Shown here: in pieces, positions 8,454 to 16,055 of the stretch | Layout of the letters: every line of letters starts with the position of its first letter | How positions within the stretch are numbered: position 1 is the first letter of the stretch | Assembly: GCA_028280785.1 (NCBI GenBank) | Contig: JANQLF010000210.1 | Span: forward strand, 1-58,331 | Origin: Planctomycetota bacterium | GTDB taxonomy: Bacteria; Planctomycetota; UBA11346 | Direction of reading: 5' to 3' | Length of the DNA stretch: 58,331 nucleotides | The notes under the pieces: model-generated | The model's input: the letters and a program-made list of their open reading frames with translations, nothing else | What the model was told of the DNA's origin: nothing | Database searches by the model: none | Translations under genes and position numbers: made by a program

Positions 8454-9781
8454 TGCATACAGAAAGTACAGTGCAGATGAATGTAGAGAGAAGCAAAGTA
8501 GTTGTCGTTGATGATGATCCGTCAATGAACGAACTTGTTACCGATGTTTTGCGTGAAATGAATTGTGACATTATTCAAGCTTATGATGGTCTCGAGGGTA
8601 TTAGGTCGGTAATTAAGAATGACGTAGACCTGATTATTACCGATATAAATATGCCACAGATTGATGGTATTAGTTTAGTTGAACAATTACGAGTCAATCA
8701 TTTTGATACACCAGTCATAATTATGACCTCGGAGGGTGATCTTACTACAGCACGCAAGGCAATCCAATTAGGTGTTTGTGATTATTTACTAAAGCCATTT
8801 TCGGATTTAGCGGAACTGCAGGCGGCAACCCGGCGCGCCTTGGAAAAAGGAACGGCTCGTAGGGGTCAGGATATACTTGAGCGTGAATTAGTACAGCGTG
8901 TCAAGGGAGCGCCTCAAAATGAATGTTTTGATCTAGAAATTATTTCATCGGCATTGCCCTATAATACAGAAATCGGTGGATATAAAATACTCGAAGAATT
9001 GGGGCGGGGTGGTATGGGGGTTGTCTATCGGGCTGAGGTTGAAGGTTGTTCATTGCCAGACCTAGCACTTAAAGTTATTTTGCCAGAACATATCGCTAAT
9101 AAAGAAATGGAACGTCGATTTCTCCAAGAATCGCGCGTCGCAATGCGCTTAGAGCATCCGCATATAGTACAAACCTTTGATTCGGGCAGAGATGGTAATT
9201 TGTTATTTTTAGCCATGGAACTTGTTCGAGGAGGTAGTGTTCGCGATTATGTTGCGCGAAACGGAGTATTTGATGAAAAATATGCCATTACTATTTCTTT
9301 GCAGTTGCTTGATGCGATCGAGCACCTTTGGGAAATTCAGTTGCTTCATCGAGATATAAAGCCAGATAATATTATTATTGCGAGTACTGGTGAAGCTAAA
9401 TTGACAGACCTAGGCTTAATAAAAGATTATACAGAAATTGACAATACGATAAGTGATAGTGATGTCATTGTTGGAACTCCAGAATATCTTGCTCCTGAAC
9501 AGGTTATGGATCAGGGTCAAGATTTGGATGTGCGAACAGACCTTTATTCATTGGCATCGTCTATTTATTTTATGCTTAGTGGTAGGCCCCCATTTGTTGC
9601 AAATGACTTTGCTAAATTGATGACCTTGAAGCAGACAGAAGATGTGATCCCTGTTCGTAATTTCAATTCTAATATATCCGGACGATTGAGTGGGATCTTG
9701 TGTAAAATGCTTGAGCGGCAGGTTGTGGATAGATTTCAAACCCCTGACGAAATCAGAAAACTTTTTTTAAAACTTATTTAA
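8450..9781 (+). CDS. Response-regulator receiver fused to a Ser/Thr protein kinase
   Basis: This 443-residue protein has two signalling modules. Residues about 15-132 are a receiver (VVDDDP acidic pocket, phosphoacceptor Asp65 in LIITDINMP, Lys in YLLKPF). Residues about 177-440 are a Hanks kinase with GRGGMG (185-190), Lys208 in LALKVI, HRDIKPDN (300-307), DLG at 320-322 in place of DFG, and GTPEYLAPEQ. The catalytic set is complete. The simplest reading is that phosphorelay from the preceding histidine kinases onto Asp65 switches Ser/Thr kinase output, with no DNA-binding step. It overlaps the upstream kinase gene by four bases and closes the operon. No membrane segment is visible. Confidence 0.92.
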   Translation: MMHTESTVQMNVERSKVVVVDDDPSMNELVTDVLREMNCDIIQAYDGLEGIRSVIKNDVDLIITDINMPQIDGISLVEQLRVNHFDTPVIIMTSEGDLTTARKAIQLGVCDYLLKPFSDLAELQAATRRALEKGTARRGQDILERELVQRVKGAPQNECFDLEIISSALPYNTEIGGYKILEELGRGGMGVVYRAEVEGCSLPDLALKVILPEHIANKEMERRFLQESRVAMRLEHPHIVQTFDSGRDGNLLFLAMELVRGGSVRDYVARNGVFDEKYAITISLQLLDAIEHLWEIQLLHRDIKPDNIIIASTGEAKLTDLGLIKDYTEIDNTISDSDVIVGTPEYLAPEQVMDQGQDLDVRTDLYSLASSIYFMLSGRPPFVANDFAKLMTLKQTEDVIPVRNFNSNISGRLSGILCKMLERQVVDRFQTPDEIRKLFLKLI

Positions 9782-9805
9782 TTAAATAATCTAGAGATAA
9801 AATAA

Positions 9806-9831
9806 AAGCAGGCGTATTGCTACGCCTGCTT
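9806..9831 (-). terminator. Hairpin terminator, U-tract on the minus strand
   Basis: AAGCAGGCGTA (9806-9816) pairs with TACGCCTGCTT (9821-9831) around a TTGC loop, an 11-bp stem. Read on the minus strand it is followed by a T-rich run (complement of 9797-9807). It therefore best ends transcription of the lipoprotein gene at 9969. It could also stop the kinase transcript arriving from the left. Confidence 0.7.
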
Positions 9832-9968
9832 GAGAGTGGGATGGTGGTGAGATCATGCGCTAGCCCAGCAACACTCTTGAACATTGACCCACCAAGCACA
9901 GGAAATTGTTTGTAATGAATTCAAGGTGTTGTCTGGGCTGCATGATAAATCCCTCCACGGATAAGTTC

Positions 9969-10514
9969 TTATTGGACCGCCATGACTGCTGCATAGACGC
10001 GGGTCATATCGCTTGAAAGTTGGTCGAATGTGCCGCGTTGTTCACTTGCTGGTGCATCATCGCCGCGTTCGTCATCACCGCTTGCTTCTTCAGGTTCTTC
10101 ACTGTGACCTAACCATGCGTGGTAGGTTCCATAGTCTTCACCGTTATAGCAAATTTGTGCGGTAACATTTCCGATTGTTCGGTCAGAAAGATAAATAGTT
10201 CCTTTGGCGCCATCGCGCAAGTAAGTGTAAGTTCCAAAGCTATCGCCGGTGTTACGGCCATCACCATAGATGGTGTATTGTGTAGCGTTGTTGAAGAGCA
10301 GTGTGTATGATCCGACGCTTGGGAAAGCACCTTCACCGCTGGTGATGATAATTTCATAAACCTCATCGGATAAGTCGACAGGTGCCATATAGGATGACTC
10401 TGTGGAATCTATGCCGCCAGCACTAGTGCTGGTAATGGATTCGAGTGCGTTGTTACTACTGCTGCTGCAAGAGCAGATAAAGAAAGCAATGATAAGTGTT
10501 GCTAGTTGTTTCAT
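9969..10514 (-). CDS. Predicted lipoprotein of unknown function
   Basis: This is a 181-residue secreted lipoprotein. The start has a short positive n-region, a hydrophobic core (LATLIIAFFI) and a cysteine followed by a Ser-rich stretch (CSCSSSSNN), a lipobox-like signal. The mature part (about 45-140) is rich in Thr, Tyr and Gly with alternating hydrophobics (YTLLFNNATQYTIYGDGRNT), suggesting a small beta fold. The C-terminal third holds an acidic low-complexity patch (EEPEEASGDDERGDDAP). The ATG is preceded by AAAGGAG at good spacing. It follows the groES terminator and is separately transcribed. I do not recognise the family. Confidence 0.7.
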   Translation of the reverse strand: MKQLATLIIAFFICSCSSSSNNALESITSTSAGGIDSTESSYMAPVDLSDEVYEIIITSGEGAFPSVGSYTLLFNNATQYTIYGDGRNTGDSFGTYTYLRDGAKGTIYLSDRTIGNVTAQICYNGEDYGTYHAWLGHSEEPEEASGDDERGDDAPASEQRGTFDQLSSDMTRVYAAVMAVQ

Positions 10515-10632
10515 GGTAAACTCCTTTGTTTGGTGGACATTTGATATAGCGCAAAGCTGGTGCCAATTGGCTCAAAGAGGTGTATATAGCGTAAATACTT
10601 ATTTATTAATAGCTTATGCTATTTAAGGTCTA

Positions 10633-10706
10633 GTTTAGAATTGTTTCTAAACATCCTTTGACATGTCAAAACTGTCAGACGCATTGTTTCCCTGACAGCT
10701 TTGACA
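10633..10706. promoter_or_regulatory. Cluster of inverted repeats upstream of the lipoprotein gene
   Basis: The 246-base gap 10515-10760 holds GTTTAGAA/TTCTAAAC (10633-10640 and 10645-10652), a perfect palindrome TTTGACATGTCAAA (10657-10670), an inverted pair CTGTCAG/CTGACAG (10672-10678 and 10692-10698), and another TTTGACA (10700-10706). Five TGACA/TGTCA half-sites in 50 bases suggest cooperative operator binding. Some copies could also serve as -35 boxes. The function is inferred. Confidence 0.4.
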
Positions 10707-10708
10707 TT

Positions 10709-10731
10709 AAAAAAGGCGGCCAGAGGCCGCC
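10709..10731 (-). terminator. Rho-independent terminator of the dnaK-groES operon
   Basis: GGCGGCC (10715-10721), loop AGA and GGCCGCC (10725-10731) form a 7-bp GC stem. On the minus strand it is followed by six T (complement of 10709-10714). It lies 29 bases after the groES stop codon. Confidence 0.85.
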
Positions 10732-10760
10732 CGAAAGTAGTATGAGAATTGGAATTCTTT

Positions 10761-11060
10761 TTAGCCAACAACACCTAAAATGTCATTCTCGGTCATTAAT
10801 AAATAATCTTCACCTGCGTGGCTGACTTCAGTGCCACCATAGCTGTTAAAGATAACGCGATCACCGGCTTTAACGCTGAAGCTGCTGCGCTCGCCATTGT
10901 CGAGTACTTTGCCATTGCCAACCGCGAGGACTTTGCCTTCTTGTGGTTTTTCTTTGGCAGACTCAGGCAGGATGATGCCGCCTTTACTAACTTCAGCAGC
11001 GTCAGAACGCTTAACAAGAACGTGATCACCAAGTGGTTTGATAGGAGCATCTTTTGCCAT
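10761..11060 (-). CDS. groES: Co-chaperonin GroES (Cpn10)
   Basis: This 99-residue protein matches the full GroES length and order: IKPLGDHVLVKR at the start, the mobile loop SKGGIILPESAKEKPQEGKV, AVGNGKVLDNG, and the C-terminal VKAGDRVIFNSYGGTEV and YLLMTENDILGVV. It forms the heptameric lid of GroEL and caps the folding chamber in the cytoplasm. Unusually it lies behind dnaK, separated by 88 bases containing a hairpin, and is followed by a terminator. No groEL is adjacent, so groEL must be elsewhere. Many genomes of the suggested group carry several groES/groEL copies, so this may be one paralogue. Confidence 0.96.
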   Translation of the reverse strand: MAKDAPIKPLGDHVLVKRSDAAEVSKGGIILPESAKEKPQEGKVLAVGNGKVLDNGERSSFSVKAGDRVIFNSYGGTEVSHAGEDYLLMTENDILGVVG

Positions 11061-11102
11061 GTGGAACGGCCCTTTTTACTGTTTTGTGGGGTGAAACTTT
11101 TA

Positions 11103-11135
11103 GCGCCCAAGACCTAACTGACAAGCCTTGGGCGC
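11103..11135 (-). other. Intercistronic hairpin between dnaK and groES
   Basis: GCGCCCAAG (11103-11111) pairs perfectly with CTTGGGCGC (11127-11135) across a 15-base loop. On the minus strand it is followed by TAAAAG and not a U-run. It is therefore more likely an attenuator or an mRNA processing/stability element than a full terminator. Confidence 0.55.
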
Positions 11136-11148
11136 CATTTGGTTTTAC

Positions 11149-13086
11149 TTATTTGTCGTCTACAACCTCGAAATCGGCGTCTTTAACTTCACCAGCACCG
11201 CCGGCATCTTGGCCGCCTGCGGCTTGAGCTTGCGCTTGAGCAGCAGCTGCGGCTGCAGCAGGATCACCGCCGCCGTCTTGTGAGGCTTGCTCATAGACAC
11301 GCTTGGCAAAGCCCTGGGCTTTTTCTTCCAGTTCTTTTTGGCCAGCTTCGATGTCAGCTTTCGATAAGTCTTCTTTGGCGATGATTTCGCTGAGCTTATC
11401 GCAAGCTGCCGTGATGTCGGCTTCTTCGCTGCCTTCGAGTTTGTCTTTGTGCTCTTCGAGCATTTTCTTGGTTTGGTGAATTAATTGTTCTGCAGTATTT
11501 TTTGCATTAATTAACTCAGCGCGTTCGTTGTCTTCTTTTTCGTGAGCAGCAGCATCATCAACCATGCGTTGAATATCATCTTCTGATAAACCAGTAGAAT
11601 CTTTGATGGTGATTTGATGCTCTTTACCAGTGCCTTTATCCTTGGCTTTTACTTCAAGGATACCGTTAGCGTCGATGTTAAAGGTCACTTCGATTTGTGG
11701 CATGCCGCGTGGTGCAGGTGGGATGCCTTCAAGGTCGAATTTACCAAGCATGCGATTATCGCGAGCCATTTTACGTTCACCTTGGTGGACTTGAATGGTC
11801 ACGGCTGGTTGGTTATCAGCTGCCGTTGAGAAGACTTGGCTTTTCGATGCAGGGATAGTGGTGTTGCGTTCGATTAAGGGTGTTAATAAACCGCCTTCAG
11901 TTTCGATACCCAGGGTTAATGGGGTAACGTCTAAAAGCAGAACGTCTTTAACTTCACCAGTTAAAACACCACCTTGAATAGCAGCGCCAACAGCAACCAC
12001 TTCATCAGGGTTCACGTTGCGTTTTGGCTCTTTGCCAAAAATGTCTTTGCACATTTCTTGTGCAGCAGGCATACGCGTTGAACCACCGACCAAGATCACG
12101 TCGTTAATTTCGCTTGCTGATAAGCCAGCACCTTCGAGTGCATCTTCGCATGGTTTGCGGGTGCGCTCAATTAATGATTTAGTGATGTTTTCAAAGGTCG
12201 CGCGGGTAACTGTCATATTTAAATGCTTAGGTGCACCGTCGACCATGGTGATAAATGGTAAGCTCACAGTGGCAGAAGTAACTTGCGATAATTCCTTCTT
12301 GGCTTTTTCTGCAGCTTCTTTTAAGCGTTGCAGGGCCATTGGGTCTTTGCGCAAATCAATGCCGTCTGATTTATTAAATTCATCAGCAATGTGATTAATG
12401 ATCGCTTCGTCGAAGTCGTCACCACCGAGGTGGCTGTCACCGCTAGAAGCGAGCACTTCTACAACACCGTCACCAACCTCTAAGATGGAAACGTCGAAGG
12501 TGCCACCACCAAGGTCATAAACAGCAATCTTTTCATTTTCTTGCTTGTCCATGCCATAAGCGAGTGCGGCAGCAGTCGGCTCGTTAATAATACGCTTCAC
12601 ATCTAAGCCAGCGATACGACCAGCGTCTTTAGTCGCTTGGCGTTGCGCGTCGTTAAAGTAAGCAGGAACGGTAATCACTGCTTCAGTAACCGTTTCGCCG
12701 AGATACTCTTCAGCGGCATGTTTTAAGTTTTGTAAAACAATTGCTGAGATTTCAGGTGGGGTGAATTCTTTATCGTCAATTTTTACTTTGACGAGATCTT
12801 CAGCACCGCCGGTAATTTCGTAAGGAACTGTTTTTTCTTCAGCGCCAACTTCTTTGTGGCGACGACCCATGAAACGTTTAATTGAATAAATCGTTTTGGT
12901 AGGGTTGGTAACAGCTTGGTTGCGTGCCATTTGACCGACGAGGCGTTCGCCGCCATCGGTAAATGCAACAACAGATGGTGTGGTACGTGCACCTTCTTGA
13001 TTAGTAATGACCGTTGCTTCGCCGCCTTCCATAACAGAGACGCAGCTATTTGTCGTACCAAGGTCAATTCCGATTATCTTACCCAT
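11149..13086 (-). CDS. dnaK: Chaperone protein DnaK (Hsp70)
   Basis: This is a complete 645-residue Hsp70. The ATPase domain starts [20 protein letters not shown] and includes the phosphate-2 region [16 protein letters not shown] and VGGSTRMP. The interdomain linker is [10 protein letters not shown]. The substrate-binding domain has [12 protein letters not shown] and [12 protein letters not shown]. The helical lid is followed by a Gly/Ala/Gln-rich tail that ends in EVVDDK, near the conserved EEVD-like bacterial terminus. It is an ATP-dependent cytoplasmic folding chaperone working with DnaJ and GrpE, which are not encoded here. The ATG is preceded by an AGAAAGG ribosome site. It lies between a receiver gene (24 bases upstream) and groES. 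I did not find a CIRCE-type operator. Confidence 0.98.
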   Translation of the reverse strand: MGKIIGIDLGTTNSCVSVMEGGEATVITNQEGARTTPSVVAFTDGGERLVGQMARNQAVTNPTKTIYSIKRFMGRRHKEVGAEEKTVPYEITGGAEDLVKVKIDDKEFTPPEISAIVLQNLKHAAEEYLGETVTEAVITVPAYFNDAQRQATKDAGRIAGLDVKRIINEPTAAALAYGMDKQENEKIAVYDLGGGTFDVSILEVGDGVVEVLASSGDSHLGGDDFDEAIINHIADEFNKSDGIDLRKDPMALQRLKEAAEKAKKELSQVTSATVSLPFITMVDGAPKHLNMTVTRATFENITKSLIERTRKPCEDALEGAGLSASEINDVILVGGSTRMPAAQEMCKDIFGKEPKRNVNPDEVVAVGAAIQGGVLTGEVKDVLLLDVTPLTLGIETEGGLLTPLIERNTTIPASKSQVFSTAADNQPAVTIQVHQGERKMARDNRMLGKFDLEGIPPAPRGMPQIEVTFNIDANGILEVKAKDKGTGKEHQITIKDSTGLSEDDIQRMVDDAAAHEKEDNERAELINAKNTAEQLIHQTKKMLEEHKDKLEGSEEADITAACDKLSEIIAKEDLSKADIEAGQKELEEKAQGFAKRVYEQASQDGGGDPAAAAAAAQAQAQAAGGQDAGGAGEVKDADFEVVDDK

Positions 13087-13110
13087 GATAAAAAACCTTT
13101 CTCTTCCGGT

Positions 13111-13479
13111 TTACTCGCCGGAAAAAATTTGATGTGTAATGTTAGAAACGACATTGATACCGACAGGCTTGTGGAGCATGGCAAATGCACCGGCCTGCTT
13201 GGCAGCGATTTCGAGTTCCTTATCAGCGCGAGCACTCATCAAGACACAGGGGGCCTCGATGTGTTGTTTGTGCATGCGCGCCAGGAGCTCAAAGCCACTG
13301 ATGTCAGGCATATCAACATCACTGAATACGAGCTCACAATTCTCGTTATTGAGAATAGTAAGCGCATTCAGGCCACAGTCCGCACTCATGATGTGACAAC
13401 CCCAATCGCTCAACATGTCGCAAAGGCTGTCGCGCACCATTATATCATCATCTACAACAAGTACCGAGTGCTGGTCCAT
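13111..13479 (-). CDS. Single-domain response regulator upstream of dnaK
   Basis: I start at ATG 13479 (MDQHSVLVVDDD), because a receiver begins there. An in-frame ATG at 13545 would add 22 residues with no domain. The 122-residue product is one receiver: acidic pocket VVDDD, phosphoacceptor Asp in LVFSDVDMP, the Ser/Thr switch position in VLMSARAD and Lys in MLHKPVG. It has no output domain, like CheY or Spo0F. It precedes dnaK by 24 bases on the same strand, so it probably shares the heat-shock operon. That is an unusual neighbour for dnaK. It may act as a phosphorelay intermediate. Partner unknown. Confidence 0.88.
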   Translation of the reverse strand: MDQHSVLVVDDDIMVRDSLCDMLSDWGCHIMSADCGLNALTILNNENCELVFSDVDMPDISGFELLARMHKQHIEAPCVLMSARADKELEIAAKQAGAFAMLHKPVGINVVSNITHQIFSGE

Positions 13480-13510
13480 AACAGCAATAAAAGAGCGATT
13501 AGTATGCCAA

Positions 13511-13579
13511 GTCAAAGTCATTGATATGACTATACTTAGGACCAATACCCTAGGACTTATGACGAAGCTGTGTCAAAGT
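13511..13579. promoter_or_regulatory. Direct GTCAAAGT repeats in the receiver-dnaK upstream region
   Basis: GTCAAAGT occurs at 13511-13518 and 13572-13579. Read on the minus strand, the second copy supplies a TTGACA-like -35 hexamer. A clear -10 is not visible at standard spacing. The rest of the gap to the rhamnose isomerase ATG (to 13747) shows nothing recognisable beyond the CGGAG ribosome site of that gene. Confidence 0.3.
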
Positions 13580-13747
13580 GACCAAAATGATCGTTTATGA
13601 GCGTTGAGATAACTGGTATGAATTTACACAAAGGATGAACAGCACCATGCTTGCATACTTAGCCTCGGAGTCTTTTCAGTGGCGTATTTGCGATTAACAA
13701 TACGATCAATATCCCTCATTTAATCCATAACAGTCGACGGAGTCATC

Positions 13748-14944
13748 ATGGATAAAACTGTTCTTAAACAGCGACTAAAGAAGCAATGCATCGAAACCCC
13801 ATCGTGGGGCTATGCCGATTCAGGTACACGCTTTGGTAAGTGGGTACAGAATAGCGCCGCGCGTACCTTGAATGAAAAACTCGAAGACGCAGGTCAGGTA
13901 CAAAAATACACCGGTATTTGCCCAGTCGTTGCTTTGCACATTCCATGGGACATTCCTGAAGATGGTAACTGGGATGGCGTTAAAGAAATTGCTGACGGTT
14001 ATGGTGTGCGCATTGGTGCGATTAATACCAATGTCTTTGAAAGCCAAGAATACAAATGGGGTAGCTTTGGTCATACCGATAAAGCTATTCGTCAAAAAGC
14101 TATCGACCATCACATCGAATGTATCGACATTGCCAATACAACCGGCTCATATGGTTTGAGCTTGTGGTATGGTGATGGTAGCAACTACCCAGGCCAAGTG
14201 CATTTCCGTCGTCGTCGTGAGCGTTTCCAGGAATGCTTGGTCGAAGTCTATAGCAAATTAACTGACAATTTACGTATGTTACTCGAATATAAATTCTTCG
14301 AGCCAGCATTTTATCACACTGATGTTTCTGACTGGGGTCAGTCTTTATTATTCTGCCAAGCCATGGGCGAACGTGCACAGGTATTGGTAGATACCGGACA
14401 TCATCCAACCAACACCAACATCGAGCACATCGTTGCAACATTAATGAGCGTTGGTCGCTTAGGTGGCTTCCACTTTAACAACCGTAAATATGCCGACGAC
14501 GATTTAACTGTTGGCTCAATTAATCCATACGAGATTTTCTTAATCTTTAATGAATTAGTTGACGGTGAATTATCTGACAACGAATTTATTCGTGGCCAAG
14601 CCAACAACGTAGCTTACATGTTTGACCAAAGCCACTGTTTGAAGAATAAAATCGAAGCAACTATTCAATCTGCCATCTTCTGCCAAGAAACCTATGCAAA
14701 AGCATTATTGGTAGATCGTGCAGCACTTTATGAAGCACAAGAAAACAACGACGTTTTGGTTGCCGAAGAAATTCTTAAGGATGCCTACAACACTGACGTC
14801 CGACCTCTGCTCAAAGAATTGCGTGAAGAAATGGGTGTTGACCCAGATCCAGTCATGGCATTCCGTCGCAGCGGTTACACCGAAGCGAAGGCTGAAGAGC
14901 GCGTCAAACTCCACGGCGTTGCTACTGGTGGCGGTTATCAATAA
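13748..14944 (+). CDS. rhaI: L-rhamnose isomerase (Pseudomonas stutzeri / rhizobial type)
   Basis: This 398-residue TIM-barrel enzyme converts L-rhamnose to L-rhamnulose, the first committed catabolic step in the cytoplasm. Expected metal and catalytic residues are present: Glu180 and Lys182 (LLEYKFFEP), Asp215 and His218 (VDTGHHP), His242 (GGFHFNN), Asp250 and Asp252 (KYADDDL). These have the spacing I remember for the P. stutzeri enzyme, offset by a constant 39. It is this family and not the E. coli RhaA family. A good CGGAG site precedes the ATG, and a terminator follows. With the mutarotase at 17055 it defines a rhamnose-use cluster. The kinase and aldolase steps are not encoded in the window. 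Confidence 0.93.
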   Translation: MDKTVLKQRLKKQCIETPSWGYADSGTRFGKWVQNSAARTLNEKLEDAGQVQKYTGICPVVALHIPWDIPEDGNWDGVKEIADGYGVRIGAINTNVFESQEYKWGSFGHTDKAIRQKAIDHHIECIDIANTTGSYGLSLWYGDGSNYPGQVHFRRRRERFQECLVEVYSKLTDNLRMLLEYKFFEPAFYHTDVSDWGQSLLFCQAMGERAQVLVDTGHHPTNTNIEHIVATLMSVGRLGGFHFNNRKYADDDLTVGSINPYEIFLIFNELVDGELSDNEFIRGQANNVAYMFDQSHCLKNKIEATIQSAIFCQETYAKALLVDRAALYEAQENNDVLVAEEILKDAYNTDVRPLLKELREEMGVDPDPVMAFRRSGYTEAKAEERVKLHGVATGGGYQ

Positions 14945-14970
14945 CGATTCGCTGAAATTAATAAATAAAG

Positions 14971-14999
14971 CCCGCTTGTTTTTACAGGCGGGTTTTTTT
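14971..14999 (+). terminator. Rho-independent terminator after rhamnose isomerase
   Basis: CCCGCTTG and CAGGCGGG (14971-14992) form an 8-bp stem with one G-U pair around TTTTTA. Seven T (14993-14999) follow. It lies 26 bases after the stop codon. Confidence 0.88.
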
Positions 15000-15006
15000 A
15001 TTATTT

Positions 15007-15158
15007 GAACCACAGATGGACACGGATTAACAAATATAATCCTTCGGTAACGAAGAAGGGCTCCTGGGAGCGCGACCGTCCTCGGTCGCAGGACGACATT
15101 GTTATGCGGGCGAGACGCCCGCGCTCCCAGGTGAATACTTGTATTAACTGTGTCTACC
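15007..15158. repeat. Composite palindromic intergenic element with nested GC-rich hairpins
   Basis: Outer arms about 15018-15040 and 15135-15158 are imperfect inverted repeats (GGACACGGATTAAC against the complement of the right arm). Inside, CCTGGGAGCGC (15063-15073) pairs perfectly with GCGCTCCCAGG (15121-15131). Between these lie two smaller hairpins: GCGACCG/CGGTCGC (15072-15089) and GCGGGCG/CGCCCGC (15106-15122). The left edge, with CCACAGATGGACACGG, resembles a dispersed motif I recall from this bacterial group. No coding capacity is seen. It looks like a REP/MITE-type mobile or structural element. Confidence 0.65.
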
Positions 15159-15221
15159 TTGCAGCGCGATAAATCACTACAAAATGCGCCCGGTTATAGG
15201 AAACGGAAAAGGACAATTTGT

Positions 15222-16046
15222 ATGGATATATTATATACCTGCCCCGCCTGGGGGATCATGGAATGGTTCGAGCTCGATGACAATTTTGAAAAACAAGCTG
15301 AGCGCATTAAAGAGGCTGGTTACGATGGCATAGAAATGTGGGCGCCGCGTAATGACGAAGAGCGCAAACAACTCGATACTATTTTAGAGCGCTACGGATT
15401 AATGTTTAATGTTGGCATGGGTACAGGCGGCGACACGCTCAAGGAACACTTGGAAAGTTTAGAAGAAGGCATGCGCGATGCAGCACTTGGTGGTGCGAAA
15501 ACCGTCGCTTGTCATAGTGGCCGCGATATTTTTTCGTTTGAAGATAATTTAGAAATAGTCAAGCGCGCTGCTGATTTAGAAGCGGAACTTGGCATTCGTT
15601 TTACTCATGAAACGCATCGTATGCGTATGTGTTATAATTTGCCGGATACGGTTAAATTTATTGAAGCTGAACCACGCATGAAATTGAATGCTGATTTTTC
15701 ACATTGGTGCTGTGTGCATGAAAGTGATTTATCGGATCAAACAGAAGGCTTGAACAAATGCATCGCCAAGTCTTGGCATGTGCACGCGCGTGTTGGCCAT
15801 CAAGAGGGACCGCAGGTCACCGATCCACGCGCGCCAGAATGGCATGACATTGTTGAAAAACATTTTAGCTGGTGGTTGGATATTATTAAAGCACGTCAGG
15901 CAGACGGCCTTGAGTATTTCACGGTTTGCCCTGAATTTGGTGCGCCGAATTATATGGTCTGCGTACCATATACTGGCCAGCCACTCGCTGATCAATTTGA
16001 TATCAATAAATACATTAAAGACGAATTAAAACGCCGTACGGCATAG
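15222..16046 (+). CDS. Sugar phosphate isomerase/epimerase-like TIM-barrel protein
   Basis: I choose ATG 15222 (MDILYTCPAWGIMEW). A GTG at 15150 would extend the protein into the upstream palindromic element, and AAAAGGA lies about 10 bases before 15222. The 274-residue product has the AP_endonuc_2/xylose-isomerase-like TIM-barrel signs: RIKEAGYDGIEMW, the Glu/His metal ligands in FTHETHRMRMC, the KLNADFSHWC strand, and HVHARVGHQEGPQVTDP. Members isomerise or epimerise small sugars and inositols with a divalent metal. It is followed by the SMP-30 lactonase 10 bases later, so the two are probably one transcript. The rhamnose neighbours suggest deoxysugar metabolism, but the exact substrate is unknown. 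Confidence 0.82.
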   Translation: MDILYTCPAWGIMEWFELDDNFEKQAERIKEAGYDGIEMWAPRNDEERKQLDTILERYGLMFNVGMGTGGDTLKEHLESLEEGMRDAALGGAKTVACHSGRDIFSFEDNLEIVKRAADLEAELGIRFTHETHRMRMCYNLPDTVKFIEAEPRMKLNADFSHWCCVHESDLSDQTEGLNKCIAKSWHVHARVGHQEGPQVTDPRAPEWHDIVEKHFSWWLDIIKARQADGLEYFTVCPEFGAPNYMVCVPYTGQPLADQFDINKYIKDELKRRTA

Positions 16047-16055
16047 GAATTAAAT

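Noticed and set aside
9860-9943. 27-codon minus-strand open frame between the kinase terminator and the lipoprotein gene
   Set aside because: It has no ribosome site, no signal peptide and no recognisable motif; its length is expected by chance.
12916-13524. 202-codon plus-strand open frame across dnaK and the receiver gene
   Set aside because: It is antisense to two clearly coding genes, with no recognisable product or ribosome site.
13480-13747. CIRCE heat-shock operator before the receiver-dnaK operon
   Set aside because: I searched for TTAGCACTC and GAGTGCTAA halves and did not see them; only GTCAAAGT direct repeats are present.
15150-15221. Longer N-terminus of the TIM-barrel isomerase from GTG 15150
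   Set aside because: The extra 24 residues come from the palindromic element and lack a ribosome site; the family fold starts at ATG 15222.
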